A stretch of 30,384 nt of DNA, from positions 38,942 through 69,325 of the forward strand of contig KN883699.1 of assembly GCA_000934455.1 (NCBI GenBank). The letters run 5' to 3'. This document shows positions 1 to 10,900 of this stretch, in pieces. This DNA comes from Apostichopus parvimensis. Its lineage: Eukaryota; Echinodermata; Holothuroidea; Aspidochirotida; Stichopodidae. Every line of letters begins with the position of its first letter. Position 1 is the first letter of the stretch. The position numbers were made by a program, and so were the translations under genes. The notes under the pieces are model-generated. The model was not told where the DNA came from. It did no database searches and worked only from the letters and a program-made list of their open reading frames with translations.

Positions 1-386
1 TCTCCACGTGTCGATAATATAAAAAACCTTAATTTTTCCGAAAAAAAGGTGCATTCATGAAAAAATTTATGATCGAAAGTATCAAAATGTATATATCTAC
101 TGAACACAGATAGCATTCATGTATTCCGTTACATGGTTTAAACAAGCCAATGAGAGGACGCATATGCAGTACCAACGAAGCTGTCCGTGTGCGTTGAACA
201 GCTGATCGTCGATTCGATACTACACGTCTTGGTAGCACAGACTTTCGATCATATTAACAATCTCTCTCTGTCTATACCTAATAACGTAAGTTTATTAGAA
301 CTAGGTCTCTGACTAGGCTACTAATATTATACTAAGACCTAAGCTACTGCTACTAACACTAGATGGCCTACAAACAGTAACTGTTA
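1..386. other. Unassigned AT-rich sequence at left edge
   Basis: No coding signal or recognisable repeat was seen. Short open frames here lack any family resemblance or splice context. Confidence 0.6.
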
Positions 387-424
387 CAGGCGCGTATCCA
401 GGGGGGGCGTTGGGGGCGCGCGCC

Positions 425-598
425 CCCCGGGTAAGAAAAAAAGGAGAGAAAAAAAAGAGAAGAAAAAGGGAAAAAAGAGGGGGGAAAATGAGGAGGAGGA
501 GAGGAAGGAAGGGAAAAGAAAAAGAAGAAAGAGAGAAAAAGGAGAAAGGAGGGAGTAGAAGAAAAACGCCAAGACACCGGGAAGAGAACGAGGAACAG
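425..598. repeat. Purine-rich (G/A) low-complexity tract
   Basis: Nearly all purine on the plus strand, in irregular GA, GGA and AAAG runs. Open frames on both strands through it (Lys/Arg/Glu-rich or Ser/Phe/Leu-rich) are composition artefacts. Confidence 0.9.
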
Positions 599-746
599 TG
601 ACATCCTTACAGCGCTGATCCCTATTATATATACAGGGTAGCCAGTGACGGATCAATGATTTCGGAAGGGGCGTGTGCCTCACCCTACCCCTTACACCGA
701 CAACTCCATTTTTTACGGTTCCATTTTTCCTCTCTCACTCATGATC

Positions 747-765
747 TATATATATATATACTATA
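747..765. repeat. (TA)n microsatellite
   Basis: A short run of alternating T and A, preceded by ATC and followed by CTATAAATGG. Simple repeat only. Confidence 0.7.
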
Positions 766-895
766 AATGGTCTATCATAACGCGCGTGTGGGTATATACG
801 CCTTACATAGAATTGTGCTATGAAACCAACTGTGGCTGGTCTCGAACTCGACCGTGTCGTCGGGGAACATGACGCATTTCGGGTAGGGGCGACCG

Positions 896-907
896 CCCCC
901 CCCCCCC
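896..907. repeat. Poly-C run (12)
   Basis: Twelve consecutive C next to a GGGTAGGGGCGACCG segment. Together they resemble the G/C-rich subterminal parts of the hAT-like elements in this window. Confidence 0.8.
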
Positions 908-997
908 TTCAGCATGTTTCTTTATGATATCGCTAGTAATTTCAAAATAGAAAATGCTTAGATGCAAGTTACAAGGCCTAGAGAGTGTGATTCAGCC

Positions 998-1193
998 AGC
1001 GATCTGGGAGGCACTTTGGCCAAAATTTTCTTGTACGCTTAACGCCAACAAAAGGTCCTGGGAAGTGCCATCTCCAGCGATCTGGGAGGTATTTTCGGCC
1101 AAAATTTTCTTGTACGCTTCGCGCCAACTCATGGTGGCGCTACGCCAGCTTAGATAATTTGCCTCCCTTGGCAAATTCCTCGCTACGCGCCTG
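998..1193 (+). repeat. GC-rich core repeat, copies 1 and 2 (tandem, 78-bp offset)
   Basis: GATCTGGGAG at 1001 recurs at 1079, each followed by a block ending AAAATTTTCTTGTACGCTT and GCCAAC. Copy 1 stops at about 1049. Copy 2 runs on through ATGGTGGCGCTACGCCAGC and ends with GCTACGCGCCTG at 1193. The same core occurs at 2105-2193 and 22758-22850. Frames through it (KIFLYA...) look protein-like only because the repeat is GC-rich; no domain is recognised. Confidence 0.75.
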
Positions 1194-1538
1194 TTCGAAT
1201 TTGTAAAGCAAACAGCAGATATCACATCATATCATTGAGCATGAAAATGGCGTTCCAGGATGAACAGCCTCAAAAATTGCCCGCCTTGTCCGAAAAAAAT
1301 AACCAAAAATTTGCGCGCGCTTCAAGCGTTCAACATGTTAATGTCAATATCATATAAGCAGGCATCGGTTATTGCATCCATGCCATCGTGTACCGTACGG
1401 TCCGTGAAAGTTGCGCAGTATACCGCGGGATACTAATGTAAACAACGAAATGTCTTATGCAGATGGGGAAAAAAGTATGGAGGCCCAATTATGTCATAAG
1501 TCTCTTTTACATTAGTAATGGCGAATTAGGGGCCCCAG

Positions 1539-1556
1539 CCCCCCCCCCCCCCCCCC
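1539..1556. repeat. Poly-C run (18)
   Basis: Eighteen consecutive C after GGGGCCCCAG. The reverse strand is G-rich enough for quadruplex structures. The length is likely to vary between individuals and reads. Confidence 0.8.
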
Positions 1557-2104
1557 GCCTCGTACGCATTTGTGTGTAGTGTTCGGAATCGGAAATATCT
1601 GCTATTTTTTCATTTCCTTCAACGAAGTTTTATAATAGCCGTTATAAGGAGTTTTAATATTATTTTAATATTAAATTAACTGTATCTGAATTTTCGAAAA
1701 ATTTCCTGACCAACGTTCTTCATCACACTTCCCTCTACTCGTGTAATTTTGACCGCTCTGTTAGGGGTTGAAGGAGGTTTTTCTATATTGGTTGTCCATA
1801 GATTAAATTTTTTGCAACATTATGGGCATGTTTTGAAGTGAGTTTATTCACGAGAAATGGAAATTGTCAAATTCTGAACAAATAATGGGCTTAAAACCTT
1901 GAAAAGTGGGGCTGACGGGTATTGTGGGCCGCGACGTAGAATCACCTACAAAAGGACTGATCCACAGGACATGCGATGAGGTCGAACATGATGTGTGACT
2001 GGTGACAATCTACAAAAAGGTTATGGATGGAAAAAAACTATTAGGAAATACTTGGTTCTCAGGCAAAAAGTGTAAATCTGGTTGGTCATTTTCAAGCCCG
2101 AGAA

Positions 2105-2236
2105 GGGCCATTTCCGGTGATCTGGGGGGTATCAAAACCAGAAATTTTCGGGTACGCTGCGCGCCAACCGATGGTGGCGCTCCGCTTAGATAGTAACTCG
2201 CGCCCCCCGGATTAGAAAATCCTGGATACGCCCCTG
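2105..2236 (+). repeat. GC-rich core repeat, copy 3, with element end
   Basis: Shares with the copy at 22758 the blocks TTTCCGG-, AAATTTTC, CGCGCCAACCG, TGGTGGCGCTCCGCT and AGATAGT. It then ends ATACGCCCCTG, equivalent to CTACACTCCTG at 22885 and CTACGCGCCTG at 1193. Probably the 3' part of a nonautonomous hAT-like family. Confidence 0.75.
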
Positions 2237-2735
2237 TGTTAGCTGATGTTCTAACTGATGTTCGATGAAGCTGATCGAAGGAACACTGACTTACTATCTT
2301 TAATGTATATTTCAGTTGAGTAATAATCTCTCATCATTCTCATGATAGAGGAATAACTAAGTCGAGAAGAAATCAACCAGAATCAATATTAGCTTTTAGT
2401 ATATGACCACTATCCATACCTTACCAATGCATTATGAGTACGGAATACTGCTGACGGACCATGGAGCAAAAATAAAAAATACAGGCAATATTTTACGACG
2501 CTAAGCGACTACGAATGGGGGAGAAGCCAGCAAGGGCTTATGGATTAAGACTTCACGTCGGGTGGGGCATCCCATTCAACTTTTTAACTCAAATTTGAGT
2601 AGTATGCATCTGTTACACCGGTGACTCTGTCTTTGTTTCGTATCCTAGTCTTGGTCTAGCTCATATAATAAGAACCGTTTTTATTTATTTAAGCATCTTG
2701 CCCCTGAAAACTGACGTAGTTTGCGGCAAGCGGGT
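2237..2735. other. Unassigned spacer
   Basis: No gene, repeat partner or structure was seen here. Confidence 0.5.
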
Positions 2736-3625
2736 ACGGTTTTGGACGTTTTCAGGCATATATTCCAGCCTAGAAACCGCGTCGTTCTAGAGGTTGAGTG
2801 CTCTGCAGCGGAAAACGCAGCAGGGGCTACAACGGCCTCCCCGGACGAAGTATCCGGTGGGAGGGGGGGGGGTGAACTTTTGGACGTTTTCAGGCATATA
2901 TCTAGTCTGAAAACTACCCCGTTCGACCTGAATCATGCTCTGCTGAAAATGCAGAAGGTTCTTGAAATGGCCTCCTTGGACGAAGTTTTTGGGTATGGTT
3001 CAAGTTTGGAAATGCTTGAAAAAACGATGCACCTCCACAGACACACTATGCGAAAAGTCTATAAACAAAAGAGTGAACTTGGAGTGAAAATTTGTTAACT
3101 CCAAAGGAACGGAAATTCACTCCAATTAGACAGCAGACATGGCCTGCCTACCCATTGTTATAAATCCCTCTTGGAACTGGTTGCTCCTTCACGGGAGAGA
3201 GGAGGCCCCTTCGTAAAGGACATAACCAGTTTTAAGCCCCACACGCTACTGAAACAGCCCGTTTTGGTCGAAAACGCACGTGGTGCTCCTAGAGGAAAGA
3301 CGAGCCCACCCCCTCAGTGAAACAGGACCTAACCATGACTTTTAACCTCCCATTTTAATCGAAAATGCACAGGATGCTACTAGAGCGGAGAGGAAACAAC
3401 CCTCCCGGAAATGGGATCAGTTTTGATCCCCTTCGATGGCGGGCGACGCCCGTTTTTTATCATAAAATGCCCTGGGTACTTCTAGAGAGCAGAGGGATCC
3501 CTTAATAAAATATCTCTTGTTTCGAGTCATCTCGGCGGATGTTTTAATGCCGTTTCAAGCATGAAAACTGCCACTTTACAGGGGTATAGTGCTCTGCAGC
3601 TGAAAATGTGCTAGAGGCTGCAAAG
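2736..3625. repeat. Diverged tandem array (~100-140 bp units)
   Basis: TTTGGACGTTTTCAGGCATA at 2741 recurs at 2879 (period 138), each followed by GAAAAC/GAAACC, then GCTCTGC-G-GAAAA-GCAG and CTACAA/TTGAAATGGCCTCC. Weaker units with TTTTAA...GAAAATGCAC...GCTACTAGAG follow at about 3230, 3320, 3420 and 3540, the last again with AGTGCTCTGCAGCTGAAAATG. A 125-codon open frame at 2721-3098 runs through two units and is internally repetitive, so I treat it as chance rather than a gene. Confidence 0.65.
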
Positions 3626-5486
3626 AAATAAAAGCACTCACACACATAGCCATCAAGTTTGCATTAGTTATGATAATCGACCCTCTCCCCCACCCCACCC
3701 CAAATAAAATTGTGTGCCTTCACCAATTTGTGGCTAAAAGTATCTGTTGGCGATATTGAACAGTACTGACTTTTGATTCTTACTCACTTTAAATAAATGT
3801 AGAAAGGATAATAAGTTTTCGTTGGGTAAAGAATAGTTTTTTAATCACAAATGGTTATGTGGTTTCCTTCTTGAACTGTCCCTTCAAACCTGTATTTTGG
3901 GCTAAATTTTGCCACAATCTGGTGACTCCTTAAGAAAAGATTTGTTACCTAGTTACAATAGGAGTCCTTCAATAGAAAACAGAAACGATAACATGGCATC
4001 ATATCAAGATGTTGCAAATAGACAATTTTTCATACTTTAAGTTTGTAGGGCACAATGGTTTTGATTGGATTGAATGTTTAATAGCAAATGAGGTAAACAT
4101 TCGTAGACATAGAGATCTCTCAATTTGAGGGTAACCAATGAAGGTATAGTTAGAGAAACACGGGGTATTTAAACAAGTTTATTTCACATCTTGTTGCAGG
4201 CCAAGGTCCTTTTTGCAAATGGTACGACCATGGCAGTGAGAAATATAACTTGGAATCTTAAGTTGGGATCATTGGAAACTAAAAATCATTAAACAGAGAT
4301 AAGAGGGTATTATTTTTATCTTTTAAGGATGAAATATATATTATATACACTGGCCAATGTAATGACAAATCACAATGCATGAAACAAAACCCATATACTA
4401 AATAGAACAAGATCTGAACATTGAAAGACAAAACATTAATGAAAACCTCTTATGGCTTATTGCACAAACCTTCATACAAAAATTAAAGAACGTGCCAGCA
4501 TAAAAAAGTTTTCGAAGATGTAAAATATATGTGTACTACTTAGAAAGAAAGCCAACTACAAATAATATGTAGATTTTACAGTACAATATGTTATACAAAA
4601 CTGCTAGCAAAAAGATAAAATAATCCAAGTCTTGCTGTATCGTTCACTCTAACACTTTGGTCGATTCTTTAAAATATATTTGATTATGAAACAATGATGC
4701 TTAAAACAAGTAGCTGAAACTATAAAATGAGTATTGCATCACACAGGATAAAAGGAATAGCCCCTACAAATGATAGTAAACTTGTACTCTCCATGAATAA
4801 TTTAAAGCAAGAGTTGTAGCAAGAGTTAAAAGGATGAAAGCTGATTCATAGGTGCTGTTTGGGCATACAACTTTCATCTGATGGCTTTATTATTATGTAT
4901 TGATTTTATGGAGCCACAGCTACCTAGACACTAATTTAATGAGTTGCTTCAATGGTGTTTTGTGTCCATTAGCAGAATAAAAATAAAGCAATGAAATTAT
5001 TGCTTTCTACGTGACACTACATGACAATATGGTGCAATGCAAAAAGGAATGAATAAAATAAATAAGCATTTGGTAGTCTTGCATAGACAGTGCTGGAAGG
5101 GAGAGTAAGCATGATATTGATTTATCATTCTAGTACATACTCCCACAAAACTGAAAACAATTTATTCATGCATAATAATATGTACTTGTTATTATTTTAA
5201 GAAAGTGAAAGAAAACAGTTTTAACTTACCTACTCACTTAATGCCTCCAATAACATTTAGACATCCATTACAGATGGTATTGTTAAATTCCTTGCGAATA
5301 TTTTACTATTTGTATGTAATTGAATAAAATAATGATACTACATCAAGAACAGCTTAAAACGAAACAGTTTAAAACTACATTTTAACTCAATCATCAAAGT
5401 CATTGCATTCTATAGTCAGCTTCTTTGTTATGATGGGTTTGTACCTGCCATTATCATTAAGACTAGAAACTAGCATATATTATAGG
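3626..5486. other. AT-rich intergenic DNA
   Basis: Contains short A/T runs and a homopyrimidine patch near 3680-3700. I see no exon-like segment, RNA gene or repeat with a partner elsewhere in the window. Confidence 0.5.
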
Positions 5487-5737
5487 CAGGCATGTAGCCA
5501 GCCTTCATGGTGTGAGGGGCAAAGACAACTGTTAATCCCCATTTTACAAGTCATATAGTTCAACTTTAACACTTGAACAAAGTTTGGTGGTGGGGAGGGA
5601 CAAGGCATGCACCCCATGGTGGGTATGACCCTGCACATATTAACGGTATCACACATTACATTACATTGTTCTATTGCTAGTTGTTGGGTTGTTCCCATTT
5701 TGTGCTTTTCTGCCTGTCCCCCTTTCCCCCACCTCTG
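5487..5737. mobile_element. Possible degenerate hAT-like element
   Basis: The left end CAGGCATGTAGCCAGCC resembles the ends at 10525 and 21833 (GTAGCCAG). The right end read inward is CAGAGGTGGGGGAAAGG. The interior has G-rich patches (GGTGGTGGGGAGGG) like other elements here. No clear 8-bp duplication flanks it, so boundaries are tentative. Confidence 0.35.
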
Positions 5738-7795
5738 ACACATAGGCCTTTCTATGTTCTGGTTCCTTTAAAGGCTAACAATTATAAAAACTAAAAGTTA
5801 AGTTTTATAATGATTCTACTGAAAAAACTATGCATGCATGGAGGAATTATGTGAAATCTTGTCCTGACCTGCAATTCTTTGTGTCTTCTGACTTTAGTGA
5901 TATAACATCAACTGATTAGCCTCCTTCCTTCATTTGCTATTAGGTAATGCAAAGATTTTTAAAACCAAACCTGCTGTTTGATACCAATACTTTCTCTACT
6001 CCACAATATATTGCATACAACAGACCATATGAAAACACACCACCTTGAATGCACAGGTTACTACCCTTAGACAAAAGTGACTCATTTAAAGACATAAATA
6101 TTCAGGTACAGAATTTCAATATACTGGCACTGTTGGGCAAAGAAACAACACCAACTAATTTGATGGCAATGATGCATAGGTTGCTTACTAGAATACCAAA
6201 TAGTAACTACAAATAAAACACACCTGGGTACTGTCATCTGTCTTGAAACTTGTTGTGGAATGATGCAAACTGATACATTTTGTGATGGTACATGCCATCT
6301 TCAATCACAATCCTCCGGTGAAGTGCTGTTTTGCGTGATATGTATGAGAACCTATAGACTATTCTTTTAAGTGGAGATTTCTAACAGTAGCTGCACATTT
6401 GTACATTCAAACATTTGGTTCCTCAGTGACTGTGGAATTCCTGATCTTGTTTATTGAACACTTGACTGTAACAGAAAAAGACAATAAAGAGTTAACATTA
6501 TCACTGAATTGAAAAATAAAAAGCTACAGAATTGATGTTTTAATACTAGCCAAAATTGCCTTGCTCTTTTAGAATACATTTTATTACTATTTCTATCACT
6601 TAGAATGACCAATTTTATCACTGTCCACCTCCAGTGACCAGTCCACTCCAGACTACTGACCTCCTCATAAAACCACTTTCCTTTCCAAAGTATCTACTGA
6701 GCAGCTAGCTATTAAAGCTGGGATGCTTCAAACAACATGTGAAGGACCCGAAAACCACCCTAAGGTCCAGGATGGAGAAATCCTCTCAAGGACTCTCATC
6801 TGAATATGGTAGGTCTAGTCCACTCATCGGTAATTGTAGGAGTGTTTTCTTCTCATGTATCACTTACGTGTCTCTTCAACACTCATGCACTGAGTGAAAC
6901 TTACAATTGTGAGGGACCTGAAGATAGACACCTACTCCTTAAACCTCAACAAACCTAACACTAAACTAAATATTTGTCACATAGCAAGTGACAAAGTTGC
7001 AAGGAATTCCAGAATGGCTGCCTTTAAAATGACCTAAAATGAGGTTCTGACATTGCAAACAAGGCAAAGGGACCTGTGTGCATATTCTGCATATAGTGAC
7101 AAATAAGCAACTTCATAAGGACAGTTTTGAACAAATGATTAGGACAGAAATAATAACTAACACAAGCCCCTCTATTACAAGCCAAACATGTACACTCAGG
7201 AGAAACATGGCTGACAATGGGGCATGACATAGCAACATCTAGATGGAAGACCATGGTTAGAGAACACTATGAATTACATGGCAGGGCAACTGGTACACGA
7301 AAATACGCACACTTATAAATAGAAAACCACAGTAAGAGGTTAAGAAAAGAAAACTGTATATCCTGAGTACATCTGTATAGGAAGCAACGGTTCATTGCAC
7401 AGGTATAACAACGAAATCGGAAGACAGCAAATTTGTCCAAAAGACTCCAGAATGGACTATAACCGGAGGACAGTGCTTACAGGTTCCAAAGTCACCTTAA
7501 ACAAGGTACTACAAGATAGTATAAAAGTTGCAAGAAGACAGGTAAGTGTGGAAGCAAAATAAATAAAAAAGGGTTAACAATGATGTCAAAGACAGTCCAT
7601 TACATTTGCCATTCTGGATTTATTGCAAAACTTACATGAAGAGTCAAAGATGAGCTATGAAACTTTTTGATGAGCAATAATGGAAAGAATTAAACTTTTC
7701 TAGCATGTTTGAAAGCATGGTCTCTGATCTTCTAGTTTATAGTTTAAATGTGTCTCGGAGAAGGTTGTAACTCAACCTTAGCATCATAGAAAACT
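5738..7795. other. AT-rich DNA downstream of the stop codon
   Basis: Probably the 3' UTR near 7796-7600 and intergenic DNA beyond. A minus-strand open stretch ending at a TGA near 6242 (residues such as SYISRKTALHRRIVIEDGMY) is the only segment resembling an extra terminal exon. Its acceptor (GTCTATAG) has a poor pyrimidine tract and its open frame is not the phase that GRAML would need. Confidence 0.4.
7619..7624 (-). promoter_or_regulatory. Candidate poly(A) signal of the SVOP-like gene
   Basis: AATAAA on the minus strand, about 170 bp after the TAA stop of the last recognised exon, in a position typical of a polyadenylation signal. AT-rich DNA gives this hexamer often by chance, so it is only suggestive. 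Confidence 0.35.
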
Positions 7796-7921
7796 TTAAT
7801 TACTAACCAACATTGCCCTGCCTTTGGTTTCAATAGGTAGTAGCATGCACGCTACTGCAGCAAGTAAACCAGTGACAGCATAGATTCCCAATGCTATGTG
7901 GGGTGAGTGTGCAATCAGGAC
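7796..7921 (-). CDS. SVOP: SVOP-like last recognised exon: TM12 and C-terminus
   Basis: Encodes [16 protein letters not shown], a helix ending [13 protein letters not shown], then MLVSN and a TAA stop at 7798-7796. LPIETKGR is the conserved end of the transporter core. Vertebrate SVOP continues about 30 residues further, while this frame stops after 7, so the tail is short if read through. Alternatively a donor-like GTTAGT just after GRAML (exon end 7808) could splice to a further exon. A minus-strand AATAAA at 7624-7619, about 170 bp past the stop, fits a short 3' UTR and supports termination here. The core call is sure; the exact C-terminus is not. Confidence 0.85.
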   Translation of the reverse strand, partial: VLIAHSPHIALGIYAVTGLLAAVACMLLPIETKGRAMLVSN

Positions 7922-10900
7922 CTGATAAGAAATGAAGAAAGCCTAATTTAAGGATGTAAACTGAAAAGTCATGAAAATAGACTGTGACAATGAATCTGAT
8001 ATGCTGCAGCAATTATGCAATGGAGAAAAGATCTTTACTTTTACGATACAGTGTACATAAACAGTCAGCCCTACACTGACAAATATTTTACTAGATTATT
8101 GTGTTACAAAGTGTTTGTGTTTGCAAAGAAGAGTAAATTCAGTGAAAGCAAGGGAAAGTACTCTTCTGCTTTCAGTCAGTAGTACACTGCTGCAAACATT
8201 GACTTCATTGCTTCAATCGGATGTGGGATTTTGACTAGGCACTATCAAGGAACAAATGCATTCCTTGGTATTAATCAGAAGTGGGTTATGACTACTGGGA
8301 AAATATGCATTCTGTGCCATTGGTCACAACTATATGTACAAGTTTGCATGAACTTTTGATTTTCCATTCAATATTGTCTGCAATTTGAATTATACATTGG
8401 GAAAATGCATCTGATCATCAAGTTTATGTTCACCTTGATGTAAACTTTCTACAGTGAAATGAAAACCTTCATAAACTTGAATTTTCAACTGTTCCATTGA
8501 TCATGTGTGGTATGAACCTTCCTCTTAAATTTATAGAAAAAAAAATTATTACTTGTTTCTATCATCATATTGATTAAACAAGTATAATGACAAATACACT
8601 GGATCACCCTAGCCCAAGAGAAACATCTACTATTTGTATTCTCAGAAATATCCTTGCAACATTGATGCCAAGTTGTGGAATACTTCAGCAATGCAGTGTA
8701 CACCTCCCTTAATATATAGATTCATCTCTTCTAAATTTATAACTGCTTAATGATATAAAATATTGATTATAAATGGGCTGGCTGGCTCATGGGATCTGCA
8801 TCAAATCACTGTTTAACTAGGCAGCTTGTGTTAAATGTGTCCTTGCTTACCTGTGCAATAAATGGTGTAATAACTGCACCAACCCTAGCCATAGCACTGC
8901 AACAACCAAGACCAAGGGCTCTACTGGCTGTTGGATAGACCTATGAGTTAAAAAGAGTACAAAATCATGCTTCAATGTCTTGAAAGCTGCATTTAGCTTT
9001 AGGCTGTAATTTTGTGTTATTCTGACCAAACCACGACATACACATAATTGAACAGCCCTACACTATGTAACTACAACCAGTTGGCTGTACTTCAGCATCA
9101 ACTGTGGCGAAGTTTTTAGGCAGCTAATTTGCCTAATATTTTATTCCTTATTATTTAATACTTCAATACACACCTCAGAAAAAAAAACATTTTTGCTGAC
9201 AAAGCATGAAACTTAGAAGAAAATTAAAAGGACTTCTAGGACCTCAAATTAGACCATTTCAGAAAATGATGTGATTACATTAAACCTGTGATGTCACTGG
9301 GTTTTCTCCTTGAATATTGTGTTAAATAGCTGCATTGAGTATTTACATAATAGCATCTGTTTGTTGTTACAAAAAAAGAGCAATGATGAGTTGTGTTGTT
9401 GCTGGTGACTGTCATAAAGCCACATCCTACAAAAATGTGAGTTTCTTTCACTTCTCAAATGATGCAACAGAGATAAATGTTCCAGTCTATTGAACGCCTC
9501 TTGTTTTAAACTGTCACAAAAGCTTCCAATTATCTCCACTTTTTGCTTTTCCGCAAAAGTGATTTTGATTAATGTAATTTATTGAGGAAAAACTTCCAGT
9601 TCCTAAATGGTACCAAAGACCAGCAAGCCAAAAGTCTTCATGATTCCTTGCCACGTTTTACGGTATAAGAAAAGTTTTAATGTAACAGTGCATAAACAGT
9701 GTTTATTCTGCATAAGCTGGATCTACATACCAAGTGTGAAGTTCATCTAAGTTTCCCTTTTTGAGTTACAGAGTTCACAAGGTTTTCTGACTCTGTTGAC
9801 ATTTCAATCCTATAAGGCTCTTGTACTCAGTAAGGTGACTCCAGATCACATGCATGAAGTTTATACAAGTTTTTCTTTTGAGTTATCATGTTTACATGGT
9901 TTTCAGACTGTTACCTGTTGACCTGAAATGACCTTTGACCTCCAGAAAAGAACCAACATCTTCAACTCAAATCAAACATACCAAATATGACATTCATCCA
10001 AGCTTTTATTTTTCGAATCATCATGATTACAAGATTTTCAGATGTTGACCTCTGTTAACCTATAACCTCTGCAAAAAACACAAGGGTTTTTGTACTCAAT
10101 TAGGAGCATCCACATACCAGTTATGAAGTTCACCCATAATACAGTTTGTGACTTATCGTGTTAACAAGTCAAGTCATCACACAAACACACGCTCACACAC
10201 ATGTGTCATTGCAAAGATTCCTTTTGCCTCCAGTAAGGAAGAAAAAACTGCTGTGTTAAGTTGTTTGTTTTGTGTTTTAATAAGCACCGAACAGGAAAAA
10301 CAAAAGGGCAATCCACGGAGTTGCATATCTCATTGCCAACAAACACTGAATGTGCTTGACAGCTTGCAAGGTGTCAATTATTGACAAAATCACAACATGA
10401 TTGGGTAATGCAAGGATGGATTCAGGGACATGCCTGTGTCTTTGGAATTTGTTAGCACTACAAATTAGCTACAAATATAAGATTGACATAAAATTGCACA
10501 TAATGATATTTTTTCCTTGCTTGCCAGGCCTGTAGCCAGGGTTATTTTTTTCTAAAAACAGGGTCCAAGTCCCCTTTGAGAATCTTTTGTTTTTTGTAAT
10601 GCAGCTTAGACGCAAAGTATTATTTTAAATACATTTTCGTAGTACAACTCTGAATGTTGAAAGTATATAAAAAAATTGAAGGTGTGTGTTATATTTGTTA
10701 GTAAAAACTCTGAAAAGTCTGAAATAATTGTATTTTCGGTAGTAATTTCTGTATCTAACGATACAAGTTCTGTGTCTAAGAACAACGTCCCAGTCCCCTA
10801 TGAGAATCTTTTGTTTGGGTAATGCAGCTTAGATGCAAACTATTATTTTAAATACGTTTTCGTAGTACAACTGTGAATGTTGAAAGTATTTAAAATATTT

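Larger units (their letters stand above)
387..2236. mobile_element. Composite repeat bounded by CAGG..GCGTATCCAGG inverted ends (hAT-like)
   Basis: The left end CAGGCGCGTATCCAGG (387-402) and the right end read inward, CAGGGGCGTATCCAGG (2236-2221), match at 15 of 16 positions. Each is flanked directly by TGTTA (382-386 and 2237-2241). The left end continues into a hairpin-forming G/C stretch like the left end of the element at 22065. The interior holds a purine tract, two poly-C runs and three copies of a GC-rich core, so it may be nested or two neighbouring elements rather than one. No transposase is visible. The superfamily is inferred from end style; the five-base flanks are shorter than the usual 8-bp hAT duplication. 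Confidence 0.45.

Noticed and set aside
410-683. Open frames on both strands over the purine tract (Lys/Arg-rich or Phe/Ser-rich)
   Set aside because: They arise from G/A-only composition, lack any family motif and overlap each other on opposite strands.
2721-3098. 125-codon plus-strand frame with internal repeats
   Set aside because: It runs through two units of a tandem array that continues in other frames. No domain or splice context.
6242-6345. Possible extra terminal exon of the SVOP-like gene
   Set aside because: The acceptor has a poor pyrimidine tract, the open frame is out of phase with the candidate donor at 7808, and no similarity to SVOP tails is visible. Kept only as a note.
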